The notes beneath the pieces were generated by a model. It was not told where the DNA came from. It ran no database searches and saw only the letters and a program-made list of their open reading frames with translations. Shown piece by piece: positions 1-6,691 of a stretch of DNA of 13,108 bases. Each line of letters opens with the position of its first letter. Within the stretch, counting starts at the first letter, position 1. The position numbers were made by a program, and so were the translations under genes. This DNA is from an uncultured Erysipelotrichaceae bacterium. Its GTDB lineage: Bacteria; Bacillota_I; Bacilli_A; Erysipelotrichales; Coprobacillaceae. Location: positions 1 through 13,108 of the forward strand of contig CAMFRJ010000013.1 in the NCBI GenBank assembly GCA_945981915.1, given 5' to 3'.

Positions 1-44
1 CACACTGCATATCGTCGGCAGCGTCAGATGTGTATAAGAGACAG
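1..44 (+). other. Untrimmed Illumina Nextera P5-side adapter (artefact)
   Basis: Not genomic. Bases 1-3 (CAC) are the tail of the P5 primer. Bases 4-11 read ACTGCATA, which I recognise as Nextera i5 index S506/N506. Bases 12-25 are TCGTCGGCAGCGTC, the read-1 adapter, and 26-44 are the 19-base Tn5 mosaic end AGATGTGTATAAGAGACAG. The order primer tail, index, adapter, mosaic end matches a library molecule exactly. Native sequence begins at base 45. Confidence 0.98.
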
Positions 45-271
45 GATTAGATCAGCTTGCCCCAGGGCACAGCGCTATTATCTTAGAAGTAGTTGGTGAA
101 GGTTTATTGAAAAGAAGATTATTAGAAATGGGGTTAACACCACATACACATGTACAATGTCAAAAGGGAGCACTTTTCAACGATCCAATGAAATTATATT
201 TGAGAAACTATTTATTGACAATAAGAAAAAGTGATGCGTCGATGATTGTTATTGAGGAAATTGATCAATGA
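45..271 (+). CDS. feoA: FeoA family ferrous iron transport protein (5' truncated)
   Basis: This is the C-terminal part, about 75 codons, of a small SH3-like FeoA protein that works with FeoB in the cytoplasm during Fe(II) uptake. The reading frame is open from the adapter junction to TGA at 269-271. It shows the family pattern: L-x-x-L-APGH-x-A-I near the start, then RRLLEMGLTP, a hydrophobic strand, an NDPMK turn (the family usually has gDP), a short strand leading into a ...LTIRKSDAS segment, and a final MIVIEE strand. Typical FeoA is about 75-80 residues, so only the first few residues and the start codon are missing, cut off by the adapter. Its stop overlaps the feoB start as ATGA (268-271), the usual translational coupling. 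Upstream regulation, such as an iron box, is not visible because the sequence ends here. Confidence 0.88.
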
Positions 272-2292
272 AAACGATTGCTTTAGTTGGTAATCAAAAT
301 TGTGGGAAAACAACATTATTTAATGCTTTGACACACTCCCATCAACATGTCGGAAATTTCCCAGGAGTAACAGTAGATAAAAAAATAGGGATAATCAAAG
401 GTCAAAATTCTGTGCAAATCATAGATTTACCGGGAATCTATTCATTAACACCTTATTCAATGGAAGAAAAAGTGACCATTGATTATTTGATACATGACAA
501 GCCAGATGTCATACTTAATATTGTTGACGCCTCACATCTTGAACGTAATTTGTTTTTGACATTACAATTATGTGAACTAGAGATTCCAATCATTATAGCA
601 TTAAATATGATTGATATAGTAAGAAATCATGGGGGAGACATAGATGTCGATGAGTTAGAAAATGTTTTAAAGATACCGGTTGTAACAATCAGCGCTCATC
701 AAAAAAAAGGAGTCAATAGTTTGGTTCATCAATTGAGTTTATGTAATCAAAAAAAACATCATGAAACGTTTTATCATGAATTTTATCATATACAAGAAGA
801 ATTTAATGAAATCAAAACAATCATTGAACATTCATCTCAACAAACATCATATCCTAGCTTATACGTAACCGTTCAAATTATTGAGAATAATTTACCATTA
901 ATACATCAATTTCATTTTACTTCCATGCAAATGACAGTGATTGATGAGTTAGTCAAACGCATTGAACTCAAATCAGGAATAAAAAGAGATGTTATCTTTA
1001 TAGAAATACATTATCAATTGATTGAAAAAATCTGTCAAAAAGTTTTTTTAAAGCCAATGAATCTTACTGAATTCCAGCGTTGTGAAAAAATTGATAGATG
1101 GTTGACTCATCCGTATTTTGGTATCATCATCTTTATTTTCATAATGTTCCTTATTTTTTATCTGACCTTTCATCTTATAGGAAAACCTTTACAATTGTTA
1201 TTTCTTGATACCATCGATTTTTTTACTCATATCTTGATATCATGTCTAGAGTCGTGTGATGTTTATTATTTGCTTATATCTTTAATAAAAGATGGAATTT
1301 GTTTAGGAGTTGGAAGTACCTTATCTTTCTTACCTTTGATCATGACACTTTTTTTCTTGTTATATTTTTTGGAAGATACAGGTTATATGGCTAGAGTTGC
1401 TTTTATGATGGATCGATTATTTAGAAAGATAGGACTTTCAGGACAATCGTTTGTACCTTTACTTATTGGTTTTGGATGTTCTGTTCCTGCAATGATGGCA
1501 AGTCGTACACTTACTCATCAAAAAGATAAAATAATTACACTCATACTCATTCCTTATATCTCATGTTCAGCTAAATTACCAATCTATAGTTTAATAATTG
1601 CTACTTTTTTTCATGAGAAAGTATTGATTGCTTTTTGTTTTATTTATCTGATAGGTATTTTTATAGTTATTTTTATTGCATATATGTTCAAAATTGTTTT
1701 TTCTAAAGATGAAGCTGCACCTTTTTTATTAGAATTACCTTTATATAAGATACCTTCTTTAGAGAATATATTTTATGATGTCTTTGTGAAAATTGTTGAC
1801 TTTTTAAAAAAGACATTTACTGTTATTTTATTTGCTTCTATATTGATTTGGTTTTTGCAGAATTATAATATTCAATGGCAGATGGTCAAAGAATCATCAC
1901 AAAGTTTATTATCTGTTGTTGCAAAAAAGATATCATGGATATTTATACCGTTAGGTTTTGATGATTGGCAACTGATTACATCGCTTTTAACTGGAATATG
2001 TGCAAAAGAATCAATTGTGACTACATTATCTTTGTTGTTTCATACAACTGACTATAATCTTTTATCTCATTTTCTACAGTCTATTTTGACAACGCCACAA
2101 GCATTATCATTTCTTACTTTCTGTGCTTTATATACTCCTTGTATGGCTACATTGGCCACTTGTAAAAAAGAACTGCATTCTTTAAAAAAAGCTCTTTCTA
2201 TCGCTATATGTCAAACATTGATCGCATATGTCATTGCTTTTCTTGTTTATCGAATAAGTTCATTTTTCATCGCATTATGTATAATATTTTAA
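268..2292 (+). CDS. feoB: Ferrous iron transport protein B (FeoB), GTPase-permease
   Basis: Inner-membrane Fe(II) importer with a cytosolic G domain. The 674 residues are within the usual family range. G1 is GNQNCGKTT (8-16), where most relatives have GNPNxGKTT. The switch region is GVTVDKK (33-39), G3 is DLPG (53-56), G4 is NMID (113-116) and G5 is SAHQKKG (142-148). The membrane half starts near residue 283. It carries the two gate-type motifs, GFGCSVPAMMASR around 400-412 and SCSAKLPIY around 430-439, then GICAKES near 575 and a C-terminal YTPCMATLATCKKEL near 621. The ATG overlaps the feoA stop by four bases, and GAGGAAA at 254-260 gives a ribosome site 7 bases upstream. No C-terminal FeoC-like domain is present. 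The DUF421 gene follows with a stop-start junction and is probably co-transcribed. Confidence 0.96.
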   Translation: MKTIALVGNQNCGKTTLFNALTHSHQHVGNFPGVTVDKKIGIIKGQNSVQIIDLPGIYSLTPYSMEEKVTIDYLIHDKPDVILNIVDASHLERNLFLTLQLCELEIPIIIALNMIDIVRNHGGDIDVDELENVLKIPVVTISAHQKKGVNSLVHQLSLCNQKKHHETFYHEFYHIQEEFNEIKTIIEHSSQQTSYPSLYVTVQIIENNLPLIHQFHFTSMQMTVIDELVKRIELKSGIKRDVIFIEIHYQLIEKICQKVFLKPMNLTEFQRCEKIDRWLTHPYFGIIIFIFIMFLIFYLTFHLIGKPLQLLFLDTIDFFTHILISCLESCDVYYLLISLIKDGICLGVGSTLSFLPLIMTLFFLLYFLEDTGYMARVAFMMDRLFRKIGLSGQSFVPLLIGFGCSVPAMMASRTLTHQKDKIITLILIPYISCSAKLPIYSLIIATFFHEKVLIAFCFIYLIGIFIVIFIAYMFKIVFSKDEAAPFLLELPLYKIPSLENIFYDVFVKIVDFLKKTFTVILFASILIWFLQNYNIQWQMVKESSQSLLSVVAKKISWIFIPLGFDDWQLITSLLTGICAKESIVTTLSLLFHTTDYNLLSHFLQSILTTPQALSFLTFCALYTPCMATLATCKKELHSLKKALSIAICQTLIAYVIAFLVYRISSFFIALCIIF

Positions 2293-2321
2293 TGATGGTT
2301 TATAATAGTTTTGGTGATGAG

Positions 2322-3017
2322 ATGAATTGGAATGAATTAATAATATTACCTATTATAGCTATGGTTGTTTTGTTTCTTTTAACTAAATTCATGGGGTATA
2401 GGCAAATTACGCAACTGAGTCTTTATGATTATATTATTGGTATTACCATTGGCTCTATTGCATCAGAAGTTGCAGTGTCTGCTTTTGATGATTTTTTAAA
2501 ACCATTAATAGCGATGATCATTTTTGGATTAGGCACATATGTGTTATCATTTATCACAAAAATATCGAAAAAAATGAGATATATAATTGAGGGAAAACCA
2601 TTGATTTTATATGAAAATAATCAAATTTATTTTGATGCTTTAAAGATGGCAAAAATCGATCTTGATGAATTTTTAATGACATGTCGTGTCAACCAATTTT
2701 TTAATTTAAGTGATTTGGATAAGATCATCTTAGAAACAAATGGCAGGTTTTCTTTCTATCCAAAAGAAAGATCTAGACAACTACAATTTCATGATTTGGA
2801 TAAACAATTAAATAAAGAAACAATGCCTATTACTCTAATCAAAGAAGGTCAAATAATAAAAGATAATTTAAAAATGATACAACATGATGTATCTTGGTTG
2901 CATCAGCAATTAGATGTCAAAGGATTAAAATTAGATGATATAGAATATTTATATGTTGATCCTAAAGGAAATCTTGATTGTTATGTGAGCAATAAGAAAA
3001 AGAGCTATTTTATTTAG
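2322..3017 (+). CDS. DUF421 (YetF-like) membrane protein
   Basis: A 231-residue membrane protein of the DUF421/YetF family, whose biochemical role is not established. Three hydrophobic segments (about 6-22, 34-52 and 58-77) are followed by a cytosolic two-part domain. The family landmarks are visible: MGYRQITQLSLYDYIIGITIGS near the N-terminus, EGKPLILYENNQI (90-102), LETNGRFSFYPKE (137-149) and PITLIKEGQIIKDNLK near 170. I chose ATG 2322 because the product then aligns with Bacillus YetF, with about 25 residues before the MG turn. An in-frame ATG at 2292 overlaps the feoB stop (TAATG) and would add 10 residues, so it is a realistic alternative. An ATG at 2208 is open but lies deep inside feoB and is unlikely. 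Some Bacillus DUF421 proteins are, to my knowledge, linked to spore germination. The feo linkage gives no clear functional hint. Confidence 0.85.
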   Translation: MNWNELIILPIIAMVVLFLLTKFMGYRQITQLSLYDYIIGITIGSIASEVAVSAFDDFLKPLIAMIIFGLGTYVLSFITKISKKMRYIIEGKPLILYENNQIYFDALKMAKIDLDEFLMTCRVNQFFNLSDLDKIILETNGRFSFYPKERSRQLQFHDLDKQLNKETMPITLIKEGQIIKDNLKMIQHDVSWLHQQLDVKGLKLDDIEYLYVDPKGNLDCYVSNKKKSYFI

Positions 3018-3026
3018 CTCTTTTTT
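2997..3026. terminator. Bidirectional intrinsic terminator between DUF421 and coaX
   Basis: The arms AAAAAGAGCTA (2997-3007) and TAGCTCTTTTT (3015-3025) form a perfect 11-bp stem with a 7-base loop. A T run follows on the plus strand and, by symmetry, a U run on the minus transcript. The plus-strand stop TAG (3015-3017) and the minus-strand coaX stop (3010-3012) both lie inside the hairpin, so it can end transcription from both sides. Confidence 0.88.
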
Positions 3027-3783
3027 GCAAATCGTAGATTGTTTTTAAACCTTTAAATGTCAAATCACGATCATAAGAATCAATCAATTCTGTTTCATTA
3101 TAGATCATTTTACCTAAACCACCAGTAGCAATCACTTTTAATGGTTCAGGATAAGCCTTTTTGATTTCCTTGATGATTTTTTCTGTAAGACCAATATATC
3201 CATATACAACACCTGATTGCATTGCATCAACAGTATTCTTTCCAATGATGTGATGTGGTTTTTTAATTTCTATTTCAGGAAGTTTTGCAGCATGACTTGA
3301 TAAAACTTCTACTGAAATACCTAATCCTGGGGCTATAGCACCACCAACAAATTCTCCTTTTGAATTAATAACATCAAAAGTTGTAGCTGTTCCAAAATCG
3401 ACTACCAGACATGCACATTTATAAAGATAATATGCACCAGCAGCATCAACAAGTCTATCTGCTCCTAATGATTTTGGATTATCAACTTTAATTGAGATTC
3501 CTGTTTTGATGCCAGGACCAATAATAATAGGTTCTTTATGAAAATATTTCCTGATTGAATTTGTAAAAGAATACATGATTTTAGGAACAACACTTGCAAT
3601 GATGACATCATCAATTTGTGAGATTTCTACATTGTTGGTTTCTAAAAAAGATAAGATCATAAAACCATATTCATCAGATGTTCTTTGAAATTTTGTTGTT
3701 AAACGATAGTTACCGATAAGATCATTTTCATCATACAATCCCATTGTTATGTTTGTATTTCCAATATCTACTACGACTAACAT
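3010..3783 (-). CDS. coaX: Type III pantothenate kinase
   Basis: Phosphorylates pantothenate to 4'-phosphopantothenate, the first step of CoA synthesis. Type III kinases belong to the ASKHA fold, need a monovalent cation and are not feedback-inhibited by CoA. The 257 residues match the family length. Visible motifs are the phosphate-binding DIGNTN (6-11), LGADR (106-110, with Asp109 the expected catalytic base), DFGTATT (129-135), GGAIAPG (147-153) and the C-terminal ATGGLG (219-224). The start codon at 3783-3781 has AAAGGAG upstream, located in the last codons of coaBC. The gene follows coaBC after a single base, so the two form one operon encoding consecutive pathway steps. Confidence 0.97.
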   Translation of the reverse strand: MLVVVDIGNTNITMGLYDENDLIGNYRLTTKFQRTSDEYGFMILSFLETNNVEISQIDDVIIASVVPKIMYSFTNSIRKYFHKEPIIIGPGIKTGISIKVDNPKSLGADRLVDAAGAYYLYKCACLVVDFGTATTFDVINSKGEFVGGAIAPGLGISVEVLSSHAAKLPEIEIKKPHHIIGKNTVDAMQSGVVYGYIGLTEKIIKEIKKAYPEPLKVIATGGLGKMIYNETELIDSYDRDLTFKGLKTIYDLQKRAK

Positions 3784-3784
3784 G

Positions 3785-4963
3785 CTATTCTCCTTTAATT
3801 TTCATTAATTTTTCTATGATGCGATAAGACAGATCATCTTTAGACATTAAATCTAGGTATTCTACAAAATGTTTAGTGATTAAAGCCACTTTGTTTGTGT
3901 CACCTTTAAATCCTGCGCCCTCTTCAAATAAATCATTGACAACAAGTAAATCACAGTTTTTGTTTGAAAACTTATTTTGTGCATTTTCTAAAACATGATC
4001 AGTTTCCATAGCAAAACCACAAACGGTCTGTTTTGTTTTATGTTGACCAATATATGATAAAATATCAGGATTTTTTTGTAAATCAAGAAACATGTGACTA
4101 TCGCTTTTTTTGATCTTAGTTTCACTGTAAGTTGCTGGACAATAATCACCAACTGCGGCAGCCATGATGATATAATCTTGAAAATCCATGAATTCTTTAA
4201 CGGCTTCGTACATATCTTGCGCACTTTCGATTGAGATAAAATCAACGCCATAAGGAATCTTTAGAGAAACAGGACCTGAGATCAAAGTGACATGTCCACC
4301 AAGATTGCGTGCTGCTTTCGCTAACGCATATCCCATTTTTCCACTTGAGTGGTTTGATATAAATCTTACTGGATCAATGGATTCTAAAGTTGGACCAGCA
4401 CTGATTAGAATATGCTTTCCTTTTAATGGATGTGAGGAAGTCATATAATCAATACATTCAACAATATCATCTAAATTTGCAATATGACCTTTTCCACTAT
4501 AGCCACAAGCCATAGGACCATCGATTGGTTCAACAAAATGAATATCATATGATTTACAGATCTCAATATTTTTTTGAGTTGCAGTGTTTTCATACATATG
4601 GACATTCATAGCAGGAGCGATTATTTTTGGACATGTTGCTGCTAAAAAAGCAGATGTTAAAGCATCATCACCAAGTCCATGTGCTATTTTTGCAATGATA
4701 TTGGCTGAGGCTGGAACAATAATAAAGCATGAAGCATCTTTAACGATATTAATATGTTTAATTTGATAACCAGTATCATCAAAATCATCGACCAAAATGG
4801 GTTTATGAATCAAAGATCCAAATGTCAAAGGATTGATAAATTTTGTCGCATGCTCTGTCATAATGACTTCTATATCATAATTTTTTTTCTTTAAAAGACT
4901 AATCAAATCACATGTTTTATAGATGGCAATGCTGCCTGTAATTCCAATAACTATTTTTTTCAT
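3785..4963 (-). CDS. coaBC: Bifunctional phosphopantothenoylcysteine decarboxylase / phosphopantothenate-cysteine ligase
   Basis: Couples 4'-phosphopantothenate to cysteine (CoaB, nucleotide-dependent) and decarboxylates the product to 4'-phosphopantetheine (CoaC, FMN). The 392 residues are normal for the fusion. CoaC half: GITGSIAIYK (8-17), active-site His70 in KHINI, PASANIIAK (84-92), PAMNVHMYEN (117-126) and the clamp GPMACGYSGKG (149-159) with Cys153. CoaB half: ISAGPTLESIDPVRF (187-201), NHSSGKMG (204-211), AAAVGDY (268-274), lysines 283-286, NPDIL and GFAMET. The usual GGT of the CoaB dinucleotide-binding loop reads GPT here. I used ATG 4963 because GAAAGGAAA sits just upstream and the protein then starts MKKIVIGITGS. 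An in-frame ATG at 4996 would add 11 poorly fitting residues and lies in a leader hairpin. Confidence 0.96.
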   Translation of the reverse strand: MKKIVIGITGSIAIYKTCDLISLLKKKNYDIEVIMTEHATKFINPLTFGSLIHKPILVDDFDDTGYQIKHINIVKDASCFIIVPASANIIAKIAHGLGDDALTSAFLAATCPKIIAPAMNVHMYENTATQKNIEICKSYDIHFVEPIDGPMACGYSGKGHIANLDDIVECIDYMTSSHPLKGKHILISAGPTLESIDPVRFISNHSSGKMGYALAKAARNLGGHVTLISGPVSLKIPYGVDFISIESAQDMYEAVKEFMDFQDYIIMAAAVGDYCPATYSETKIKKSDSHMFLDLQKNPDILSYIGQHKTKQTVCGFAMETDHVLENAQNKFSNKNCDLLVVNDLFEEGAGFKGDTNKVALITKHFVEYLDLMSKDDLSYRIIEKLMKIKGE

Positions 4964-4981
4964 GATATTTCCTTTCGCTAT

Positions 4982-5019
4982 AAAAAAAGTTATCATCGCA
5001 TACTAAAAAAGGATAACTT
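4982..5019 (-). terminator. Candidate leader hairpin with U run (attenuator) ahead of coaBC
   Basis: On the minus strand AAGTTATC (5019-5012) pairs perfectly with GATAACTT (4994-4987) across a 17-base loop. It runs straight into a stretch of seven T (4988-4982, partly in the stem), ending some 20 bases before the coaBC start. The position, inside the predicted leader and just before the ribosome site, suits an attenuator. The stem is A+T-rich (2 GC pairs of 8) and the loop is long, so it may be weak. No known riboswitch class was recognised in the leader. Confidence 0.35.
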
Positions 5020-5064
5020 ATATTAACTATATGACTACCATTCTTTATGATACGGTGTTTTTGT

Positions 5065-5081
5065 TAGTGCAAGTGTCACTA
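5065..5081. promoter_or_regulatory. Short dyad at the predicted coaBC transcription start
   Basis: The 17 bases TAGTGCAAGTGTCACTA form a dyad with 5-base arms TAGTG/CACTA. It begins a few bases downstream of where the minus-strand promoter would start transcription. That is a good position for an operator, but no regulator can be named from this sequence. Confidence 0.3.
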
Positions 5082-5089
5082 CAAAGTTT

Positions 5090-5118
5090 ATTATAATACT
5101 TCATTTTTCGTTTTACAA
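5090..5118 (-). promoter_or_regulatory. Predicted sigma-A promoter of the coaBC-coaX operon
   Basis: On the minus strand TTGTAA (5118-5113), a 17-base spacer and a perfect TATAAT (5095-5090). Transcription would start near 5083, giving a leader of about 120 bases before coaBC. It lies back to back with the plus-strand promoter of the DJ-1 gene. Confidence 0.6.
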
Positions 5119-5121
5119 TTA

Positions 5122-5149
5122 TTTACTTATCATTCTTTCGTGCTAAAAT
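5122..5149 (+). promoter_or_regulatory. Predicted extended -10 promoter of the DJ-1/PfpI gene
   Basis: TTTACT (5122-5127), a 16-base spacer, then TAAAAT (5144-5149) preceded by TGC at 5141-5143, an extended -10. The ribosome site AAAGGAGG (5161-5168) follows, 7 bases before the ATG at 5176. Confidence 0.6.
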
Positions 5150-5175
5150 AATGATAAATAAAAGGAGGATTTTTT

Positions 5176-5730
5176 ATGAAAAAAATAGCTGTATTATTTA
5201 AAGATGGTTATGAAGAAATTGAAGCTTTAACTCCCGTAGACATCTTAAGAAGAGCAAATGTGAGTGTAGATATGATTGGTATGGACAGCAAACAAGTGAA
5301 AAGTTCACATCAGATTATCATTGAAATGGATAAGTTATTTGATGAAACGATAAATGAGTATGATGGAATTGTTTTACCTGGAGGACTTCCAGGATCAACA
5401 AATCTAAGAGATGATCAACGTGTGATTGATCTCATTAAAATCTTTCATGAACAACATAAACTTATTGCTGCGATATGTGCTGGACCTATTGCTTTAGGAA
5501 AAGCTGGAATCTTGAAAGACAAAGTATGTACGTGCTCTCCAGGTTTTGAAGACCAGTTGACAGGAGCTACTTATCAAGAAGCTATCGTTCAAATTGATGG
5601 AAATATCATTACTGGTAAAGGACCTGCAGCTGCTTTAGAATTTGGATATTCAATTCTTGAATATTTAGGTTATGATAGTCAACCTTTGAGACAGGGAATG
5701 CAATATCAATATCTTATGAATCACAAATAA
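5176..5730 (+). CDS. DJ-1/PfpI (YajL/ThiJ-like) family protein
   Basis: A 184-residue single-domain cytosolic protein of the DJ-1/PfpI superfamily. Members are reported as protein/metabolite deglycases, glyoxalases or redox-stress chaperones, and the substrate here cannot be told. The nucleophile elbow is AAICAGP with Cys101. The conserved acidic residue that tunes it is Glu16 in KDGYEEIEAL. An oxyanion-type loop IVLPGGLPG lies at 65-73. The DJ-1 His126 position is not obviously conserved: the segment reads VCTCSPGFED, closer to YajL. The C-terminal LEFGYSILEYLGY matches the final helix of the subfamily. It has its own extended -10 promoter and strong ribosome site. Its last 17 bases overlap the tail of the converging membrane gene. 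The name ThiJ/4-methyl-5-thiazole kinase, often attached to such proteins, is a misannotation. Confidence 0.9.
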   Translation: MKKIAVLFKDGYEEIEALTPVDILRRANVSVDMIGMDSKQVKSSHQIIIEMDKLFDETINEYDGIVLPGGLPGSTNLRDDQRVIDLIKIFHEQHKLIAAICAGPIALGKAGILKDKVCTCSPGFEDQLTGATYQEAIVQIDGNIITGKGPAAALEFGYSILEYLGYDSQPLRQGMQYQYLMNHK

Positions 5731-6220
5731 TATACATTTTATTGATCATGAATATGATGTAAATAAGAATTGCAATTTCAATAATACCATTGATATGTCC
5801 AAAAAAGACAATCAACATTGAAATAAGCGATAATCCCCAAAAATACCATTGGAATAAAAGATGAGCCTTTATGGGCTCTTTTTTTTGGAAAAGAGATATC
5901 TTATAAAATAAATAAATGAAATACATCATCATACAAATTGTTGGTAAGAAGACGTGAAGATAACTTGTCACGATAAAAGGACTTTGATAGGGGAGATAGC
6001 TTCCAATAATGAATAAACATCCTAATATTATGAGAAATCGTTTTTCTTTTTGATTATTTATAAAGCAGACCGTTTTTTTAAAAAATGAAATAACTATAAA
6101 AAAAATCCATAAGTAATAAAAAAATGCATAAGAACTATTCAATAAACTGGTGTAATTATTATAAACAGGATTAAAACATAAACATAGTCCAAAAGTCAAT
6201 ATTAATGTCAAAGTAATCAT
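5714..6220 (-). CDS. Unrecognised six-helix membrane protein
   Basis: I do not recognise a family. The 168-residue product is almost wholly hydrophobic, with six likely membrane spans (about 2-18, 31-48, 61-78, 88-108, 122-141 and 144-164). Short basic loops KK...NNQKEKR (48-61) and FQKKEPIKAH (111-120) suggest a cytosolic orientation for those turns. Aromatic content (Phe, Tyr, Trp) is high and no catalytic motif stands out. The start at 6220 is fixed by GGAGGA six bases upstream. The in-frame ATG four codons earlier (6232) overlaps that ribosome site and is rejected. A promoter-like TTTACA-N16-TAAAAT lies upstream. The gene converges on the DJ-1 gene with a 17-base overlap and no obvious terminator of its own at the junction. 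Confidence 0.72.
   Translation of the reverse strand: MITLTLILTFGLCLCFNPVYNNYTSLLNSSYAFFYYLWIFFIVISFFKKTVCFINNQKEKRFLIILGCLFIIGSYLPYQSPFIVTSYLHVFLPTICMMMYFIYLFYKISLFQKKEPIKAHLLFQWYFWGLSLISMLIVFFGHINGIIEIAILIYIIFMINKMYIICDS
5863..5886 (+). terminator. Candidate plus-strand terminator inside the opposing membrane gene
   Basis: GAGCC (5863-5867) pairs with GGCTC (5874-5878) across a 6-base loop, followed by eight T (5879-5886). It would end the DJ-1 transcript about 130-155 bases past its stop codon, antisense to the minus-strand membrane gene. On the coding strand the same bases encode KKEPIKAH. The stem is short, so confidence is moderate. Confidence 0.5.
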
Positions 6221-6240
6221 AATATCCTCCATATAAGCTT

Positions 6241-6268
6241 ATTTTAATATTTTTGTCACTTTTGTAAA
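6241..6268 (-). promoter_or_regulatory. Predicted sigma-A promoter of the membrane protein gene
   Basis: On the minus strand TTTACA (6268-6263), a 16-base spacer and TAAAAT (6246-6241). This puts the start of transcription within about 15 bases of the ATG at 6220. I could not find an equally good plus-strand promoter for the divergent gene at 6324. Confidence 0.5.
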
Positions 6269-6323
6269 TATTTTAGAGTAAAACGGGTAAAAAATGCTTA
6301 TAAAGAAATAGGAGGTAAAATAA

Positions 6324-6650
6324 ATGGAAACACATCATATTTCTCATATTCATTTGGTTAATTTACATGTCAATGCCTGTCAAGATATGATGATCGAAAA
6401 CATTGATAAAGTAAAAGCTGTGATGCATGTGACCTATGGACACAAAGAAGATGAACACTTCTTATCTTATCAAGTGTCTGTAGAAGAAGATCATCATCGT
6501 TTATATTCTTTAAAATGCGAATATCATTATGAATGTTTGCATGTTATTGATGAAAAAGAAATGGTCATGTCTGCTATTAAGCTTATAACACCACAAATTG
6601 AAGAAATCATTTCTATTATCACAATGCAAACCAATTCAAAAACAAATTAA
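6324..6650 (+). CDS. Small His-rich cytosolic protein, function unknown
   Basis: A 108-residue soluble protein that I cannot assign. It has 12 histidines, five of them in the first 15 residues (METHHISHIHLVNLH), and three cysteines (19, 65 and 71). There is no signal peptide or membrane span. The middle alternates hydrophobic and polar residues like paired beta strands (KAVMHVTYGHKEDEHFLSYQ, then SLKCEYHYECLHVI). The last third, with KLITPQIEEIISIITMQT, looks helical. This strand-then-helix layout with a closing IxPxIxxxIxxIT pattern is reminiscent of SecB-like proteins, but the resemblance is only by eye. The start has a perfect GGAGG 8 bases upstream (6311-6315), which supports a real gene. 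It ends 41 bases before dpaA with no terminator between. Confidence 0.7.
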   Translation: METHHISHIHLVNLHVNACQDMMIENIDKVKAVMHVTYGHKEDEHFLSYQVSVEEDHHRLYSLKCEYHYECLHVIDEKEMVMSAIKLITPQIEEIISIITMQTNSKTN

Positions 6651-6676
6651 CAATTATCATACTCTTTCATATAGTA
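6649..6676 (+). promoter_or_regulatory. Candidate sigma-K-type (mother-cell) promoter of dpaAB
   Basis: AACA (6649-6652), a 15-base spacer, then CATATAGTA (6668-6676), an exact fit to the sporulation -10 consensus CATAnnnTA with an mACm-type -35. dpaAB is under sigma-K control in Bacillus subtilis, so the site is where one would expect it. The predicted start near 6682 falls in or at the ribosome site GAGGTG (6681-6686), which leaves an unusually short leader and is the main doubt. Confidence 0.45.
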
Positions 6677-6691
6677 TATTGAGGTGTTGTT

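Noticed and set aside
2208..2321. N-terminal extension of the DUF421 protein back to 2208
   Set aside because: It would overlap feoB by 85 bases and adds residues absent from the family. Starts at 2322 or 2292 are far better.
3988..4766. Open frames inside coaBC (87 codons on the minus strand, 60 codons on the plus strand)
   Set aside because: They lie wholly within a well-supported gene in other frames, have no ribosome site and resemble nothing known.
4964..5175. A known riboswitch or T-box in the coaBC/DJ-1 intergenic region
   Set aside because: No conserved core I recognise is present. Only the simple hairpin, the dyad and two promoters can be supported.
5176..5730. Annotation as PfpI protease or as a thiamine-pathway kinase (ThiJ)
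   Set aside because: The sequence is closer to the YajL/DJ-1 branch, and neither protease nor kinase motifs are seen.
6253..6304. Plus-strand promoter for the gene at 6324 (TTGTCA at 6253 or TGCTTATAA at 6295)
   Set aside because: The first has no acceptable -10 at proper spacing. The second would start transcription inside the ribosome site and has no -35.
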